DNA from: JBHIBC01 sp046758905
Lineage (GTDB): Bacteria; Acidobacteriota; Polarisedimenticolia; Gp22-AA2
Reading direction: 5' to 3'
NCBI GenBank assembly: GCA_046758905.1
Contig: JBHIBC010000029.1
Coordinates: 1 to 33,203 of the forward strand
Length of the DNA stretch: 33,203 nt
Part shown: piece by piece, positions 8,747-17,268 of the stretch
How the letters are laid out: every line of letters starts with the position of its first letter
Numbering within the stretch: position 1 is the first letter of the stretch
Translations under genes and position numbers: made by a program
Notes under the pieces: generated by a model
Database searches by the model: none
Told to the model about the DNA's origin: nothing
The model's input: only the letters and a program-made list of their open reading frames with translations

Positions 8747-9503
8747 GGTCGGCGCCATCGCGCTCAACACCTTCCGGGAGGCGATCCGCCACCGCGTTCT
8801 CTACCTGTTTCTGGTCTTCGCGGCGGCGATGATCTCGTCCGCGCAGATCCTCTCCATGCTGACGGTGGGCAGCGCGGAGAAGATCATCAAGGACTTCGGG
8901 CTCGCGTCGATCGAGCTGTTCGGGGTGCTGACCTCGGTGTTCATGGGCGTCGGCCTGGTGAGCGTGGAGATCGACCGCCGCACGGTCTACACGCTGCTCG
9001 CCAAGCCGATCCACCGCTTCGAGTTCGTGGTGGGGAAGTACGCCGGGCTCGCCCTCACGCTGCTGGTGAACACCACCATCATGACGGCGTGGTTCTTCCT
9101 GGTCCTCCTGGGCAAAGGGTGCTTCGACCCGGCGATCTCGATCGCCGTGCTCCTGCTGTTCCTCCAGTTCCTGCTGGTCACGGCGATCGCCGTCTTCTTC
9201 TCGTGTCTGTCGACCCCGATCCTCTCCAGCGTCCTCACCCTGGCCCTGTACGTCGTCGGCCATCTGCTGTGGAGCTTCCGCCTTCTGGAGGAACGCCTGA
9301 CGTCCGCTCTCGGCCGCGCCGCCTGTCGCGCCCTCTTCTACCTGCTCCCGAATCTCGGGAACTTCGACCTGAAGGGTGAGGTCGTGCACGGGATGCCGAT
9401 CGAGCCCGCCGCGGCCGGCTTCGCCGCCCTGTACGCGGCCCTGTACGGGGCAGCCGTCCTGGCGGGTGCCTGTGCCATCTTCCATCGCCGGGAGCTGCAG
9501 TGA
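8736..9503 (+). CDS. ABC-2 type transporter permease
   Basis: A 255-residue membrane protein with about six hydrophobic segments, starting with a short cytoplasmic N-terminus (MFARVGAIALNTFREAIRH) typical of ABC-2 permeases such as NosY or CcmB-like proteins. The segment SVEIDRRTVYTLLAKPIHR is characteristic of this group, in which the permease precedes a loop before TM3. The GTG start at 8736 overlaps the ATPase gene by 11 bases, and the stop overlaps the next start (GTGA at 9500-9503), so the three genes form one translational unit. It presumably forms the channel partner of the upstream ATPase. Substrate unknown; a pilus-related function is inferred from location. Confidence 0.88.
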   Translation: MFARVGAIALNTFREAIRHRVLYLFLVFAAAMISSAQILSMLTVGSAEKIIKDFGLASIELFGVLTSVFMGVGLVSVEIDRRTVYTLLAKPIHRFEFVVGKYAGLALTLLVNTTIMTAWFFLVLLGKGCFDPAISIAVLLLFLQFLLVTAIAVFFSCLSTPILSSVLTLALYVVGHLLWSFRLLEERLTSALGRAACRALFYLLPNLGNFDLKGEVVHGMPIEPAAAGFAALYAALYGAAVLAGACAIFHRRELQ

Positions 9504-10369
9504 GCCGGCGGGCGCCGGTCCGCGGTCCGGGCCGCCGGGCCCTGACGCTCGCGGCGTGCGGGGCGCTGCTGCTCGCGATCCTGGTGCAGCAGCGCATCGA
9601 GGCCGGGGCGCGGGACGGCACGGGGCCGTCTCCGCTGCTCTACCTTCCCTCCGGCCGCTACCTGCGCGTCGTCTCCCTGGGCTTCGACGAGCTGCTGGCG
9701 GACGTCCTCTACCTCTGGGCGATCCAGTACTACGGCAACTACCGCGTCGCCGACAGGTACGACTACCTCGAGAACATCTTCGATCGAGTGATCAGCGAGC
9801 TCGACCCGCACTACATCGACCCGTACCTGATCGGCGCGCTGATCATGACGAGCGAGGCGCGCTCTCCCGAGATGGCCCTCAGGCTGCTCGACAAGGGGAT
9901 CGAGAAGAATCCGGACGAATGGATCCTGGCGTTCGAGGCTGGCTTCACGTGCTACAACGACCTCCAGGACTACCGGCGGGCTGCCACCTACTTCAAGAGG
10001 GCGCTCCGGGCCCCCGGCGTCCACCCGCTGGTGCGCCGCTTCTACGCCTCGATGCGCGAGCGCGCCGGGGACAGGGAGGCCTCCCTGCGCGAGTGGGCGG
10101 AGATCTACGACACGGCCGCGGACGAGCGCGTGCGGCGGGTCGCGTGGAACCACGTTCACGACCTGAAGGTGGAGATCGACCTGCGCGACCTGCGCGGCGC
10201 GGTGGGACGGTTCCGGGTGCGCCGCGCCCGGCTGCCCCGCCACCTCGGCGAGCTGACCCCCGAGGACGGGATCGCACGGCTGCCGCGCGACCCGGAGGGC
10301 CGCGACTACCTGTACGAGCGCGCGAGCGGCCGGGTCTCCTACCACGGCCGTCTGGTGCTGGCGCGCTGA
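9500..10369 (+). CDS. Membrane-anchored helical-repeat (TPR-like) protein
   Basis: A 289-residue protein with an N-terminal hydrophobic anchor (about residues 14-31, ALTLAACGALLLAILVQQ) and a periplasmic-looking remainder. The core has tetratricopeptide-like helix pairs: YYGNYRVADRYDYLENIFDRVI, then PEMALRLLDKGIEKNPDEW and YRRAATYFKRALRAPG (quoted in parts). It has no recognised catalytic motif. It begins with GTG overlapping the permease stop, so it is probably an accessory subunit of the ABC system. By position it could correspond to the third protein of the Myxococcus PilG/H/I set, but I cannot show sequence relationship. The last 40 residues (LPRDPEGRDYLYERASGRV) resemble a small domain found after TPRs in other lineages. 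Confidence 0.72.
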   Translation: MSRRAPVRGPGRRALTLAACGALLLAILVQQRIEAGARDGTGPSPLLYLPSGRYLRVVSLGFDELLADVLYLWAIQYYGNYRVADRYDYLENIFDRVISELDPHYIDPYLIGALIMTSEARSPEMALRLLDKGIEKNPDEWILAFEAGFTCYNDLQDYRRAATYFKRALRAPGVHPLVRRFYASMRERAGDREASLREWAEIYDTAADERVRRVAWNHVHDLKVEIDLRDLRGAVGRFRVRRARLPRHLGELTPEDGIARLPRDPEGRDYLYERASGRVSYHGRLVLAR

Positions 10370-10388
10370 GCCGCGGGAGGTGGCCCTC

Positions 10389-11228
10389 ATGCCGGACCTG
10401 CTGCTCTGGATCCTGGTCACAGGGGTCGGCGCCTGCGTGGGCTCGTTCCTGAACGTGTGCGTCCACAGGCTGCCGCTCCGGCAGTCGCTGGTGGTCCCCG
10501 GCTCCCGCTGCCCGGCCTGCCACGCTCCGATCCGCTGGCGCGACAACATTCCGGTCATCGGCTATCTGATCCTGCGCGGCCGGTGCAGAGCCTGCCGCGA
10601 GCCGATCCCGATCCGCTATCCGCTGGTCGAGGCCTCGACGGCCGCGCTGTTCGCGCTGCTGTTCGCGACCCGCGGGGCAACGCCCTGGTTCCTCCTGGAC
10701 GCCGCCTTCGGGGCCGCGCTGCTCGTCCTGATCCTGATCGACGCGCGCCACCAGATCCTGCCGAACGTCATCACCCTCCCGGGCATCGCTCTGGGACTGG
10801 CCACCGCCCCGCTGCGGGCTCGGGGAACGCATCTGGCGGGGGCGGCGTCGCTCGGATCGACGCGCGACGCGCTGATCGGGGCCGCTCTGGGGTACGCCAT
10901 CCCCTGGGCTCTCAACGGGCTGTATGGGCTGTGGCAGAGGCTCCGCCGCGTTCCGGCGGCGCGGCGGGAGGACGGGATCGGGCGTGGCGATTTCAAGCTG
11001 CTCGCGATGATCGGCGCGTTTCTTGGGGTGCGGCTGATGCTGTTCAGCCTCTTCGTCGGGGCGCTGACCGGGGCTCTGTTCGGAGGCGCGCTGATCGCCG
11101 CCGGACGCTGCGGCTGGAAGTCGAAGCTCCCGTACGGCGTCTTCCTGGGCGGTGCGGCGCTGCTGGCGCTGTTCGTGGGCGAGCGCTGGGTCGCCTGGTA
11201 TCTGCGGGCCAGCGGGGTCGGGCCGTGA
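10389..11228 (+). CDS. pilD: Prepilin peptidase / N-methyltransferase
   Basis: A 279-residue polytopic A24-family aspartic peptidase that removes the leader of type IV prepilins and usually methylates the new N-terminus. I see the N-terminal GSFLNVCVHRLP, the zinc-binding cysteine pairs CPAC and CRAC of bifunctional enzymes, and both catalytic aspartates in LILIDARHQILPN and GRGDFKLLAMIGAFLG. The start is the ATG at 10389, because GGGAGG sits about 9 bases before it; an in-frame GTG at 10380 would lie inside that ribosome site. It overlaps the sensor kinase gene (GTGA at 11225-11228). It would mature the pilin-like proteins encoded 2 kb downstream. Confidence 0.95.
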   Translation: MPDLLLWILVTGVGACVGSFLNVCVHRLPLRQSLVVPGSRCPACHAPIRWRDNIPVIGYLILRGRCRACREPIPIRYPLVEASTAALFALLFATRGATPWFLLDAAFGAALLVLILIDARHQILPNVITLPGIALGLATAPLRARGTHLAGAASLGSTRDALIGAALGYAIPWALNGLYGLWQRLRRVPAARREDGIGRGDFKLLAMIGAFLGVRLMLFSLFVGALTGALFGGALIAAGRCGWKSKLPYGVFLGGAALLALFVGERWVAWYLRASGVGP

Positions 11229-13237
11229 GCCGCTCGCCGCTGCGGACCTACGCGGGGCAGATCCGGATCGTCCTCGTCCTGCTGGTCCTGTTCCTCGCGG
11301 TCGCGATCTACTGCAACGTCCACCTTCTGGTGATGGCGCGCAACGCGATCCTGGACGAGGCCGGGCGTCGGCTCGCCCTGCAGGCCGATCTCGTGAGGGC
11401 CGAGCTGGAGCGCGACCAGATGCTCCGCGGCCTGCGCGCCTCCCCCGTGGGCAGGCCCAAGAACGAGCACCCATCCGGGCGGCGCGCCGCCCCGGGCGAG
11501 GTGCCGTACATCCCGCCGACCTTTCTGGACCGGATCGCGCGCCTCGCGGGGATGGTGTCGATCGACATCCTGTCGATCGACGGGCGGATCATCACCTCCT
11601 CCGATCCGGCGAGGGTGGGCGGGGAGGATCCCCTCCTGAGCGGGAAGGGGAGCAGCGCGCGCGGGACGCTGATGGCGGGTGGCCGCGTGGTCACGCCGCT
11701 CGACCGGCCGGGCGGATCCCGCTTCTCGACGCTGTCGGCCTACCGCCCGATCCGCGATCGTCGGCGCCAGGCGGTGGCCTTCATCCGGGTGGAGGAGTGG
11801 GTGCCGACGGTGGCCTCGGTCGACCGCAACCTCAGGCTGATCGCGGCGCTGCAGGCCGGCGGGCTCGCCTTCCTCCTGGTCCTGGTGATCCTGTTCGCCC
11901 GCTGGCTCCTGCAGCCCTACCGCCGGCTGCTGAACGCCGCCGGCCAGGCCCCAGGGAGGCTCGCCGGCCTGCCGGGCGGAGCCTCCCGGGACGGGAGCGA
12001 CGAGCTGGTCGGCGCCTTCCAGGGCGTGCTGGACAAGCTGCGAGAGCAGGAGAGGGAGCTCTGCTCGCTCAAGAGGCGGCGATCCGACGAGGGTCCGCGG
12101 TCCGCGTTCCCGGGCGAGCACTTGGTCGGCGGAATGACGAGCGCGGTGCTCGCGTTCGACGTCGCGGGGAGGCTGAAGGTGCTCAACGCGGCCGCCGAGC
12201 GCCTCCTCGGCATCGCGCGCTCCCGGGCGATCGGGGCGCACTACCGCGAGCTTTTGGGCGGTCACGAGCGGCTCGTCGATCTGATCGAGCGCGGCCTGAG
12301 CAGCGGCCAGAGCCACTCGCGTGAGGTGCTCCCGCTGGCCCGCCGGTCCGGAAAGCAGACCCACATCGGGGCGATGATCTCGCCGATCCGGCCGCCCCGC
12401 GGCGGCGCCGACGGGGCCGCGGCCGTAGAGGGGGTCCTCTGCCTGCTCGCGGACCTGACCGAGATCCGGTCCCTCCGCGAGCGGGTGGGGCTGAAGGAGA
12501 ACCTGGCGTCGCTCGGGGAGATGTCCGCCGGGATCGCTCACGAGTTCCGTAACTCGCTCGCGACCATCTCGGGCCTCGCGCGGCTGATCGCCCGCAACGG
12601 CGGCGACGGCCACAACGGTGCGGCGCGCGAGCACGCCGAGGCGATCCTGCGGGAGGTGAGGGGGGTCGAGCGAGTGGTGCGCGATTTCCTGCGGTACGCC
12701 CGTCCGATGGCGCTCGACCTCTCCGAGGTCGACCTGCACGGGGTCGTGCGGGAGGCCGTCGCCGAGTTCCGGGGCGAGACCCGCTCCGACCCGATCGCGG
12801 TCGAGCTGGAGGGGAGCTTCCCCCGCATCGTCGCCGACGGGACGCTGATCCGGCAGGCGCTCGTGAACCTGATCCGCAACGCGGCCGAGGCGCTCTCGGG
12901 AAGGGGCTCCGGCGCCGGGGGAGGGGCCCGCGGCGCCGCCCCCCCGCCGCGGATCGTGGTCCGGGGCGCGGCGGAGCGGAGCCTGCCGGGCGGGGTGCGG
13001 ATCGTGGTGGAGGACAACGGCCCGGGGATCCCGCGGCACGACCTTCCCCGCCTGTTCACCCCGTTCTTCACCACCAGGGAGCGGGGCACCGGCCTCGGCC
13101 TGGCGCTGGTCCAGAAGGCGGCGGCCATGCACGACGGGGGGGTCGAGGTGGAGAGCGAGGAGGGGCGAGGGGCCCGCTTCTCGATCCTGCTCCCCTCCCG
13201 CCCCGGCCTCACCGGCCCGCCCGCGTCACTCTCGTGA
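11225..13237 (+). CDS. Sensor histidine kinase (PilS/NtrB-like)
   Basis: A 670-residue membrane kinase. TM1 is at about residues 12-34 and TM2 at about 205-228, enclosing a periplasmic sensor of about 165 residues with LARLAGMVSIDILSIDG-like Cache features. After TM2 comes a linker, then a PAS domain (about 300-400, AVLAFDVAGRLKVLNAAAERL), and the HisKA box SAGIAHEFRNSL with phospho-accepting His439. The ATPase domain has NLIRNAAEAL (Asn552), EDNGPGIP and GTGLGLALV. All catalytic motifs are intact. The HEFRN box is of the NtrB/AtoS type that pairs with sigma-54 activators. Its likely partner is the regulator at 20039, encoded beyond the pilin genes. The signal sensed is unknown. Classical PilS has six membrane segments, so this is a different sensor architecture. 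Confidence 0.93.
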   Translation: MSRSPLRTYAGQIRIVLVLLVLFLAVAIYCNVHLLVMARNAILDEAGRRLALQADLVRAELERDQMLRGLRASPVGRPKNEHPSGRRAAPGEVPYIPPTFLDRIARLAGMVSIDILSIDGRIITSSDPARVGGEDPLLSGKGSSARGTLMAGGRVVTPLDRPGGSRFSTLSAYRPIRDRRRQAVAFIRVEEWVPTVASVDRNLRLIAALQAGGLAFLLVLVILFARWLLQPYRRLLNAAGQAPGRLAGLPGGASRDGSDELVGAFQGVLDKLREQERELCSLKRRRSDEGPRSAFPGEHLVGGMTSAVLAFDVAGRLKVLNAAAERLLGIARSRAIGAHYRELLGGHERLVDLIERGLSSGQSHSREVLPLARRSGKQTHIGAMISPIRPPRGGADGAAAVEGVLCLLADLTEIRSLRERVGLKENLASLGEMSAGIAHEFRNSLATISGLARLIARNGGDGHNGAAREHAEAILREVRGVERVVRDFLRYARPMALDLSEVDLHGVVREAVAEFRGETRSDPIAVELEGSFPRIVADGTLIRQALVNLIRNAAEALSGRGSGAGGGARGAAPPPRIVVRGAAERSLPGGVRIVVEDNGPGIPRHDLPRLFTPFFTTRERGTGLGLALVQKAAAMHDGGVEVESEEGRGARFSILLPSRPGLTGPPASLS

Positions 13238-13244
13238 CGGGATC

Positions 13245-13296
13245 GTGATCGCGCCCCGGCGGCGTTACGAAACGTATCGCCGGGACCGTCGATCAC
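13245..13296 (+). repeat. Nested inverted repeat upstream of the pilin promoter
   Basis: Three inverted repeats share one centre: GTGATCG (13245-13251) with CGATCAC (13290-13296), CCCGGCG (13255-13261) with CGCCGGG (13278-13284), and TACG/CGTA around AAA (13266-13276). It begins 8 bases after the kinase stop. Its centre is about 145 bases upstream of the predicted sigma-54 start site, a usual distance for activator sites. No T-run follows, so a factor-independent terminator is less likely. Confidence 0.55.
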
Positions 13297-13358
13297 CGTT
13301 CCGTGTCCGCCGCGCTCCGCCCCCGAGGCTCCGCTAAGTCGCCCCCTCTGCACGAGTT

Positions 13359-13388
13359 CGGGCCCGGCGGTCCACCACCGCCGGCCCG
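13359..13388 (+). repeat. 12-bp hairpin abutting the -24 element
   Basis: CGGG-C-CCGGCGGT (13359-13371, C13363 bulged) is complementary to ACCGCCGGCCCG (13377-13388), with a 5-base loop CCACC. The 3' arm ends directly before the TGG of the sigma-54 -24 box. No T-run follows. It may be an operator, an insulator against read-through from the kinase gene, or a terminator needing Rho. Confidence 0.6.
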
Positions 13389-13404
13389 TGGCACACCCCT
13401 TGCT
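13389..13404 (+). promoter_or_regulatory. Sigma-54 promoter for the minor-pilin operon
   Basis: TGGCAC-ACCCC-TTGCT matches the sigma-54 consensus (TGGCAC, five bases, TTGCW) exactly. GG lies at 13390-13391 and GC at 13402-13403, the required 12-base phase. The predicted transcript start is near 13415, giving a leader of about 44 bases before the ATG at 13459. Pilin promoters in many bacteria are sigma-54 dependent, and a sigma-54 activator and a matching type of kinase are encoded on either side. Confidence 0.85.
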
Positions 13405-13458
13405 CTCCGGCTCCGGTGCCGCGCCCGGGTGGGCGGTGTAGGCGCGGCGGGAGACGAT

Positions 13459-13962
13459 ATGAGCGCAGCGATCGGAGCGGACACGAAGCGTCTCAGCTCG
13501 CCGGGATACACCTTGGCGGAGGCGCTGGTCGTCATCGCCCTGCTGGGGCTGATGGTGCTGTTCGGCGGGCCGGCGCTGATGGACAGCCTGCGCGCCTACA
13601 AGGTCCGCTCGGACGCCAACAACCTGACCACCATCCTCCGGGCGCTGCGCTACGGCGCGGTCTCGAACCGGGCGCCGATGACCATCACGGTCAACGACGA
13701 GAACGACGCGACGGCGCCGAACACCTGCGGCTACGTCGACCTGAAGGGGAGGGCGGTGACCGTCCGGATGCAGGACGGGGTGGTGATCGAGGGCTCCAGC
13801 GCCCCGAGCATCACCTTCAACATCAACGGCGGCACGGGCCAGACCGGCAGCCTGACGGTGCTCGTCAGCGGCCGCGTCAACAAGGACCGCGCAGACCGGT
13901 ACGCCATCTCGGTCTCCCCGACCGGCACCGTCTCCAGCGACTATTCGACCTACACGCCATGA
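13459..13962 (+). CDS. Type IV pilus/type II secretion pseudopilin (FimT/GspH type)
   Basis: A 167-residue prepilin-like protein. A positively charged leader of about 17 residues ends in Gly, followed by YTLAEALVVIALLGLMVLF: Tyr at +1, Glu at +5 and the hydrophobic spine helix, the class III signal cut by PilD-type peptidases. The remainder is beta-rich with a GspH/FimT-like globular domain. Such minor pilins prime pilus assembly or sit at the tip. The ATG at 13459 follows the sigma-54 promoter and a CGGGAGA ribosome site. Its stop overlaps an ATG (13959-13962) of the next gene. It is too short and its context too minor-pilin-like to be the main pilin, though that is not excluded. Confidence 0.88.
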   Translation: MSAAIGADTKRLSSPGYTLAEALVVIALLGLMVLFGGPALMDSLRAYKVRSDANNLTTILRALRYGAVSNRAPMTITVNDENDATAPNTCGYVDLKGRAVTVRMQDGVVIEGSSAPSITFNINGGTGQTGSLTVLVSGRVNKDRADRYAISVSPTGTVSSDYSTYTP

Positions 13963-13982
13963 CACGGGGGAGAGTTCGCCGA

Positions 13983-14456
13983 ATGAGGTCTACGACCACG
14001 CGGGCCGGAGAGGACGGGGCGGGATTCAGCCTCGTGGAGGTCATCATCGCGATCGGCGTGCTCGCCGGCGTGCTGCTGTCGATCTCGTCGATGTTCATGC
14101 TGGGAGGCCGGCAGGTCAAGGCCGGCAAGACGATCACCGAGGCCACGGCCATCTGCCACGACATCATGGAGACCTTCGAGCCGCTGTCGTTCACGGCGCT
14201 CTACGCGGCCATGGGAGCCGCGGCGACCGACACCTCCGTGGCCGTGGACAGCGCCACGGCCGGCAGCCCGATCGAGTCGTGGCAGGCGGAGATCGACGGC
14301 AAGCTGGAGAACGGCGTCGCCTCGGTGACGCTCACGCCCATGGGGCCCGGGACGCCGGATGTCGGGACCGCGACCGCCATCCGGATCCGGGTCGGCCTGA
14401 CCTGGAACGAGATCGGGCGGCAGCAGAGCGTGCAGCTCGCGGCGATGAGATTCTGA
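13983..14456 (+). CDS. Minor pilin, PilV type
   Basis: A 157-residue prepilin-like protein with leader MRSTTTRAGEDGAG, then FSLVEVIIAIGVLAGVLLS, with Phe at +1, Glu at +5 and a hydrophobic helix, as in PilV/GspI-like minor pilins. I prefer the ATG at 13983 because GGGGGAGAG (13966-13974) lies 8 bases upstream. An ATG at 13959 overlapping the previous stop (ATGA) would give a leader 8 residues longer, and both would be processed at the same glycine. The globular part includes CHDIMETFEPLSF and a C-terminal strand region ending in WNEIGRQQSVQLAAMRF. It likely belongs to the tip-priming complex with its neighbours. Confidence 0.85.
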   Translation: MRSTTTRAGEDGAGFSLVEVIIAIGVLAGVLLSISSMFMLGGRQVKAGKTITEATAICHDIMETFEPLSFTALYAAMGAAATDTSVAVDSATAGSPIESWQAEIDGKLENGVASVTLTPMGPGTPDVGTATAIRIRVGLTWNEIGRQQSVQLAAMRF

Positions 14457-14504
14457 GGGCGGGGAGAGAGTCGCCGTCCTCGAGGCGGCGGATCGGAGGA
14501 TCAC

Positions 14505-17246
14505 GTGTTCAGCGCTTCGTCACACGGACGCCAGTCCCAGGCAGGGTTCACCCTGATCGAGATGCTGGTGGCCTCGGCGATCTTCGCCATCGTCGCGGCC
14601 GTGGCCTTCATCCTCTACAGCGCGGCGCAGAAGTCCTACAAGATGGGAGAGAACCTCACCGACCAGCAGCAGGCGACCCGCGTCGCCTTCGACCGCATGA
14701 TCTCGGACCTCCGGCTCGCGGGGTTCAACTACAACCCCGACGGCGACAGCACCCGGGTCGACGAGCAGATCGAGGGGGCCTGGGACACGGCCGTCACCGT
14801 CCGCGGGGACTTCGACTTCGAGGACCCGACGGCGAGCACGAGCCCCGAGACGACCCTGGCGGGGACGAGCTATGAGGTCGTCTCGACCGGCAACGACGAG
14901 ATCGTGACCTACGTGCTGTCCAAGCCGGGGGTCAGCGGTCCCGACACGCTGACCCTGCGGCTGGATCCGGACAAGCCGCGCGCCAGGGCGCTGAAGACCG
15001 TCACCATCCCCGACGTCGCTCTGATCCAGGACGATCCGCCCTACACCCTGTATCGCGTGACCCTGACCGACGTCGCGGGCGCCTTCCCGAGCTCGCCTCA
15101 GGCGTCCAGCGCCTTCGTGTACGAGCCGGTGGCCGAGAATATCCGCCGGCTGAACTTCCGCTACTTCGACGACGCGGGGGCCGAGCTGGGCCCCAATACC
15201 CCGGCCGACGACACGGACGACATCGGTGGCGCGGATGCCAGCAGCGTGACGCGATCGCTCATCCGCAAGATCACCGTCGATCTGGTGGGGATGACGGAGG
15301 ACGAGGACCTCGACTACATCGACGTGACCGACGCCACGGCCACGAGCCACTACCGGAAGTTCGAGCTCAAGTCGGACGTTCACGCCGAGAACCTGGGAAA
15401 GACCGGCGTCAAGGACCTCGACGTCACCCCGCCCCCGACGCCGACCAATGTCGCTCTGGTGCCGGGCCACTGCCAGGGGGTCCTGGTGACGTGGGACACG
15501 CCGCCCTCCTCCTCCGGGGTGAGCTCGAACGTGGTGAAGTACTGGCCGAACGGCTCTCCCTCCTCCAGCACGACGCTCAGCTTCGGCTACCCGCACGTCG
15601 AGTACGGCGTCATCGACTACGACGCGCACGCCTTCGTGCCCGGCCTCACCGTCGGCTCCACCTACTGCTTCCAGGTCCAGGCCAAGGACTCGGTCGGGAA
15701 CCAGAGCGGCTGGGGGCCCGCGTCCTCACCCCCCTGCACGACCGTGGCCGAGGCCTCGACCCCCGGCACGCCGCAGAATCTCCAGGCGACGGGCAACGGC
15801 ACGATCGCGTCCGAGGACAGCCAGATCACCCTCACCTGGGACGGCGTGCAGGCGAACGCCAACACGGTGACCGGCGACCCCGATACCATCGGCGGCAACA
15901 CGATCATGCGGGACATGAAGGGGTACAAGCTCTACCGCGACGTCTCCAGCGGGTTCACCCCCGACGATTCGGCGAATCTGCTGGTCGACAGCTCCGCGAT
16001 CGGGGTGGGGTCGGTGCAGTACGTGGACACGGCCGTGGCGAACTGCAGGACCTACTACTACAAGCTGAAGACCGTCGACACCTGCGACGTGGAGGGCGCC
16101 GAGAGCGGCGAGGCCGCCGGGCAGGCGCAGACCACCGTCCCGCCCGAGAAGCCGACCGGCCTGACCGGCAGCCGCACCTCCAAGAGCAACGCCCACCTCG
16201 ACTGGACCGCGGTGACGACCAAGATCGACGGGACGAACACGTTCATCGACCTGTACAACGTCTACCGCGCCGAGGCGCTGACCGGCACGCCGGCCTCGAG
16301 CGTCCCGTCGACGGCCTATGTGTTGAGGGGCACCGCCAGCACGAACGCCTACGACGACACGCTCAGTCAGCAGGACCACCAGGACCTGAGCGGCAAGCCG
16401 CCGTACTCGTTCTACTACGTCGTGTCGGCCGCCGATCTGTGCGGCAACGAGAGCCAGAGGTCCGATCCGACCATCGTGGAGTGCAAGTTCCAGGGGACGC
16501 TCCTGACGCGGCCGGGGGACGGGGACAGCGCCGGCGGGATCGTGCCGATCATGCTCGACGTCAGCGGGACCCAGAAGTACGTCCGCGCCCGCGTCCGCAT
16601 CCCCGACCCGAACAACGCGGCGACCTACGTGTACGACCAGGAGACCTTCTCCTACCCGTTCCTCTTCCCGGCCTGGGACACGACCGCCTCGGGAGCAGGC
16701 AACTACACCATCGAGTGGGAGGTGGAGAACCAGCAGGGGTGCATCAAGTCGGTCACCACCAACTTCACGGCGCTGTCGAACCTCGCGTGTCAGATCACGC
16801 CGACCAACCCGAACCTGTCGCCGACGAAGGGGAAGCCCAGCGAGCAGAACAAGAAGCTGACGTGGGAGATCATCAACAACTCCGGCGTCGATCTCGACAT
16901 CTTCCAGGTCGACGTCTCCTGGACGTCGGTGCTCAGCTCCACCCGGCAGCTCAAGAAGATCGAGTACCCCGCGGGGACGGCCACCTTCTCCACCCTGATC
17001 TCCGGCCCCACCAGCCCGGTGATCGCCGACTTCTCCGTCTTTCCACTCCTCCTGCCGGCGACCGCCGACGGCGTGTGCGGCACCTCCTCCTGCATCCTGA
17101 GCATGGCGGTGGAGTGGGACGTCCAGATCGTCGATACCAACAACGTCGGCGAGCTGGTCACGATCCAGTATCACTTCACGGACGCCTCCTCCTCGACCGG
17201 ATCGTGCCAGTTCACCGTCAAGCCCGATCTGACCATCGTCAACTAG
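14505..17246 (+). CDS. PilW-type minor pilin fused to FnIII-like domains
   Basis: A 913-residue protein, several times longer than typical PilW. The GTG start follows GGAGGA by 4 bases. A 14-residue leader ends in Gly, then FTLIEMLVASAIFAIVAAVAF gives a class III prepilin signal with Glu at +5. Residues about 15-300 resemble PilW (QQATRVAFDRMISDLRLAGF). They are followed by three fibronectin-type-III-like repeats at about 307-412, 417-543 and 544-660, each with Pro-rich entry, a buried Trp (LVTWD, LTWDG, LDWTA) and a Tyr-rich strand. The last 250 residues form further beta-rich, Cys-containing modules. It is probably displayed at the pilus tip and could act as adhesin. No PilY1 is encoded here, so it may take that role (inference). 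Confidence 0.87.
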   Translation: MFSASSHGRQSQAGFTLIEMLVASAIFAIVAAVAFILYSAAQKSYKMGENLTDQQQATRVAFDRMISDLRLAGFNYNPDGDSTRVDEQIEGAWDTAVTVRGDFDFEDPTASTSPETTLAGTSYEVVSTGNDEIVTYVLSKPGVSGPDTLTLRLDPDKPRARALKTVTIPDVALIQDDPPYTLYRVTLTDVAGAFPSSPQASSAFVYEPVAENIRRLNFRYFDDAGAELGPNTPADDTDDIGGADASSVTRSLIRKITVDLVGMTEDEDLDYIDVTDATATSHYRKFELKSDVHAENLGKTGVKDLDVTPPPTPTNVALVPGHCQGVLVTWDTPPSSSGVSSNVVKYWPNGSPSSSTTLSFGYPHVEYGVIDYDAHAFVPGLTVGSTYCFQVQAKDSVGNQSGWGPASSPPCTTVAEASTPGTPQNLQATGNGTIASEDSQITLTWDGVQANANTVTGDPDTIGGNTIMRDMKGYKLYRDVSSGFTPDDSANLLVDSSAIGVGSVQYVDTAVANCRTYYYKLKTVDTCDVEGAESGEAAGQAQTTVPPEKPTGLTGSRTSKSNAHLDWTAVTTKIDGTNTFIDLYNVYRAEALTGTPASSVPSTAYVLRGTASTNAYDDTLSQQDHQDLSGKPPYSFYYVVSAADLCGNESQRSDPTIVECKFQGTLLTRPGDGDSAGGIVPIMLDVSGTQKYVRARVRIPDPNNAATYVYDQETFSYPFLFPAWDTTASGAGNYTIEWEVENQQGCIKSVTTNFTALSNLACQITPTNPNLSPTKGKPSEQNKKLTWEIINNSGVDLDIFQVDVSWTSVLSSTRQLKKIEYPAGTATFSTLISGPTSPVIADFSVFPLLLPATADGVCGTSSCILSMAVEWDVQIVDTNNVGELVTIQYHFTDASSSTGSCQFTVKPDLTIVN

Positions 17247-17268
17247 ACGAGGGCGACAGGAGAGGATC

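Noticed and set aside
10380..10388. GTG at 10380 as start of the prepilin peptidase
   Set aside because: The codon overlaps the GGGAGG ribosome site that fits the ATG at 10389.
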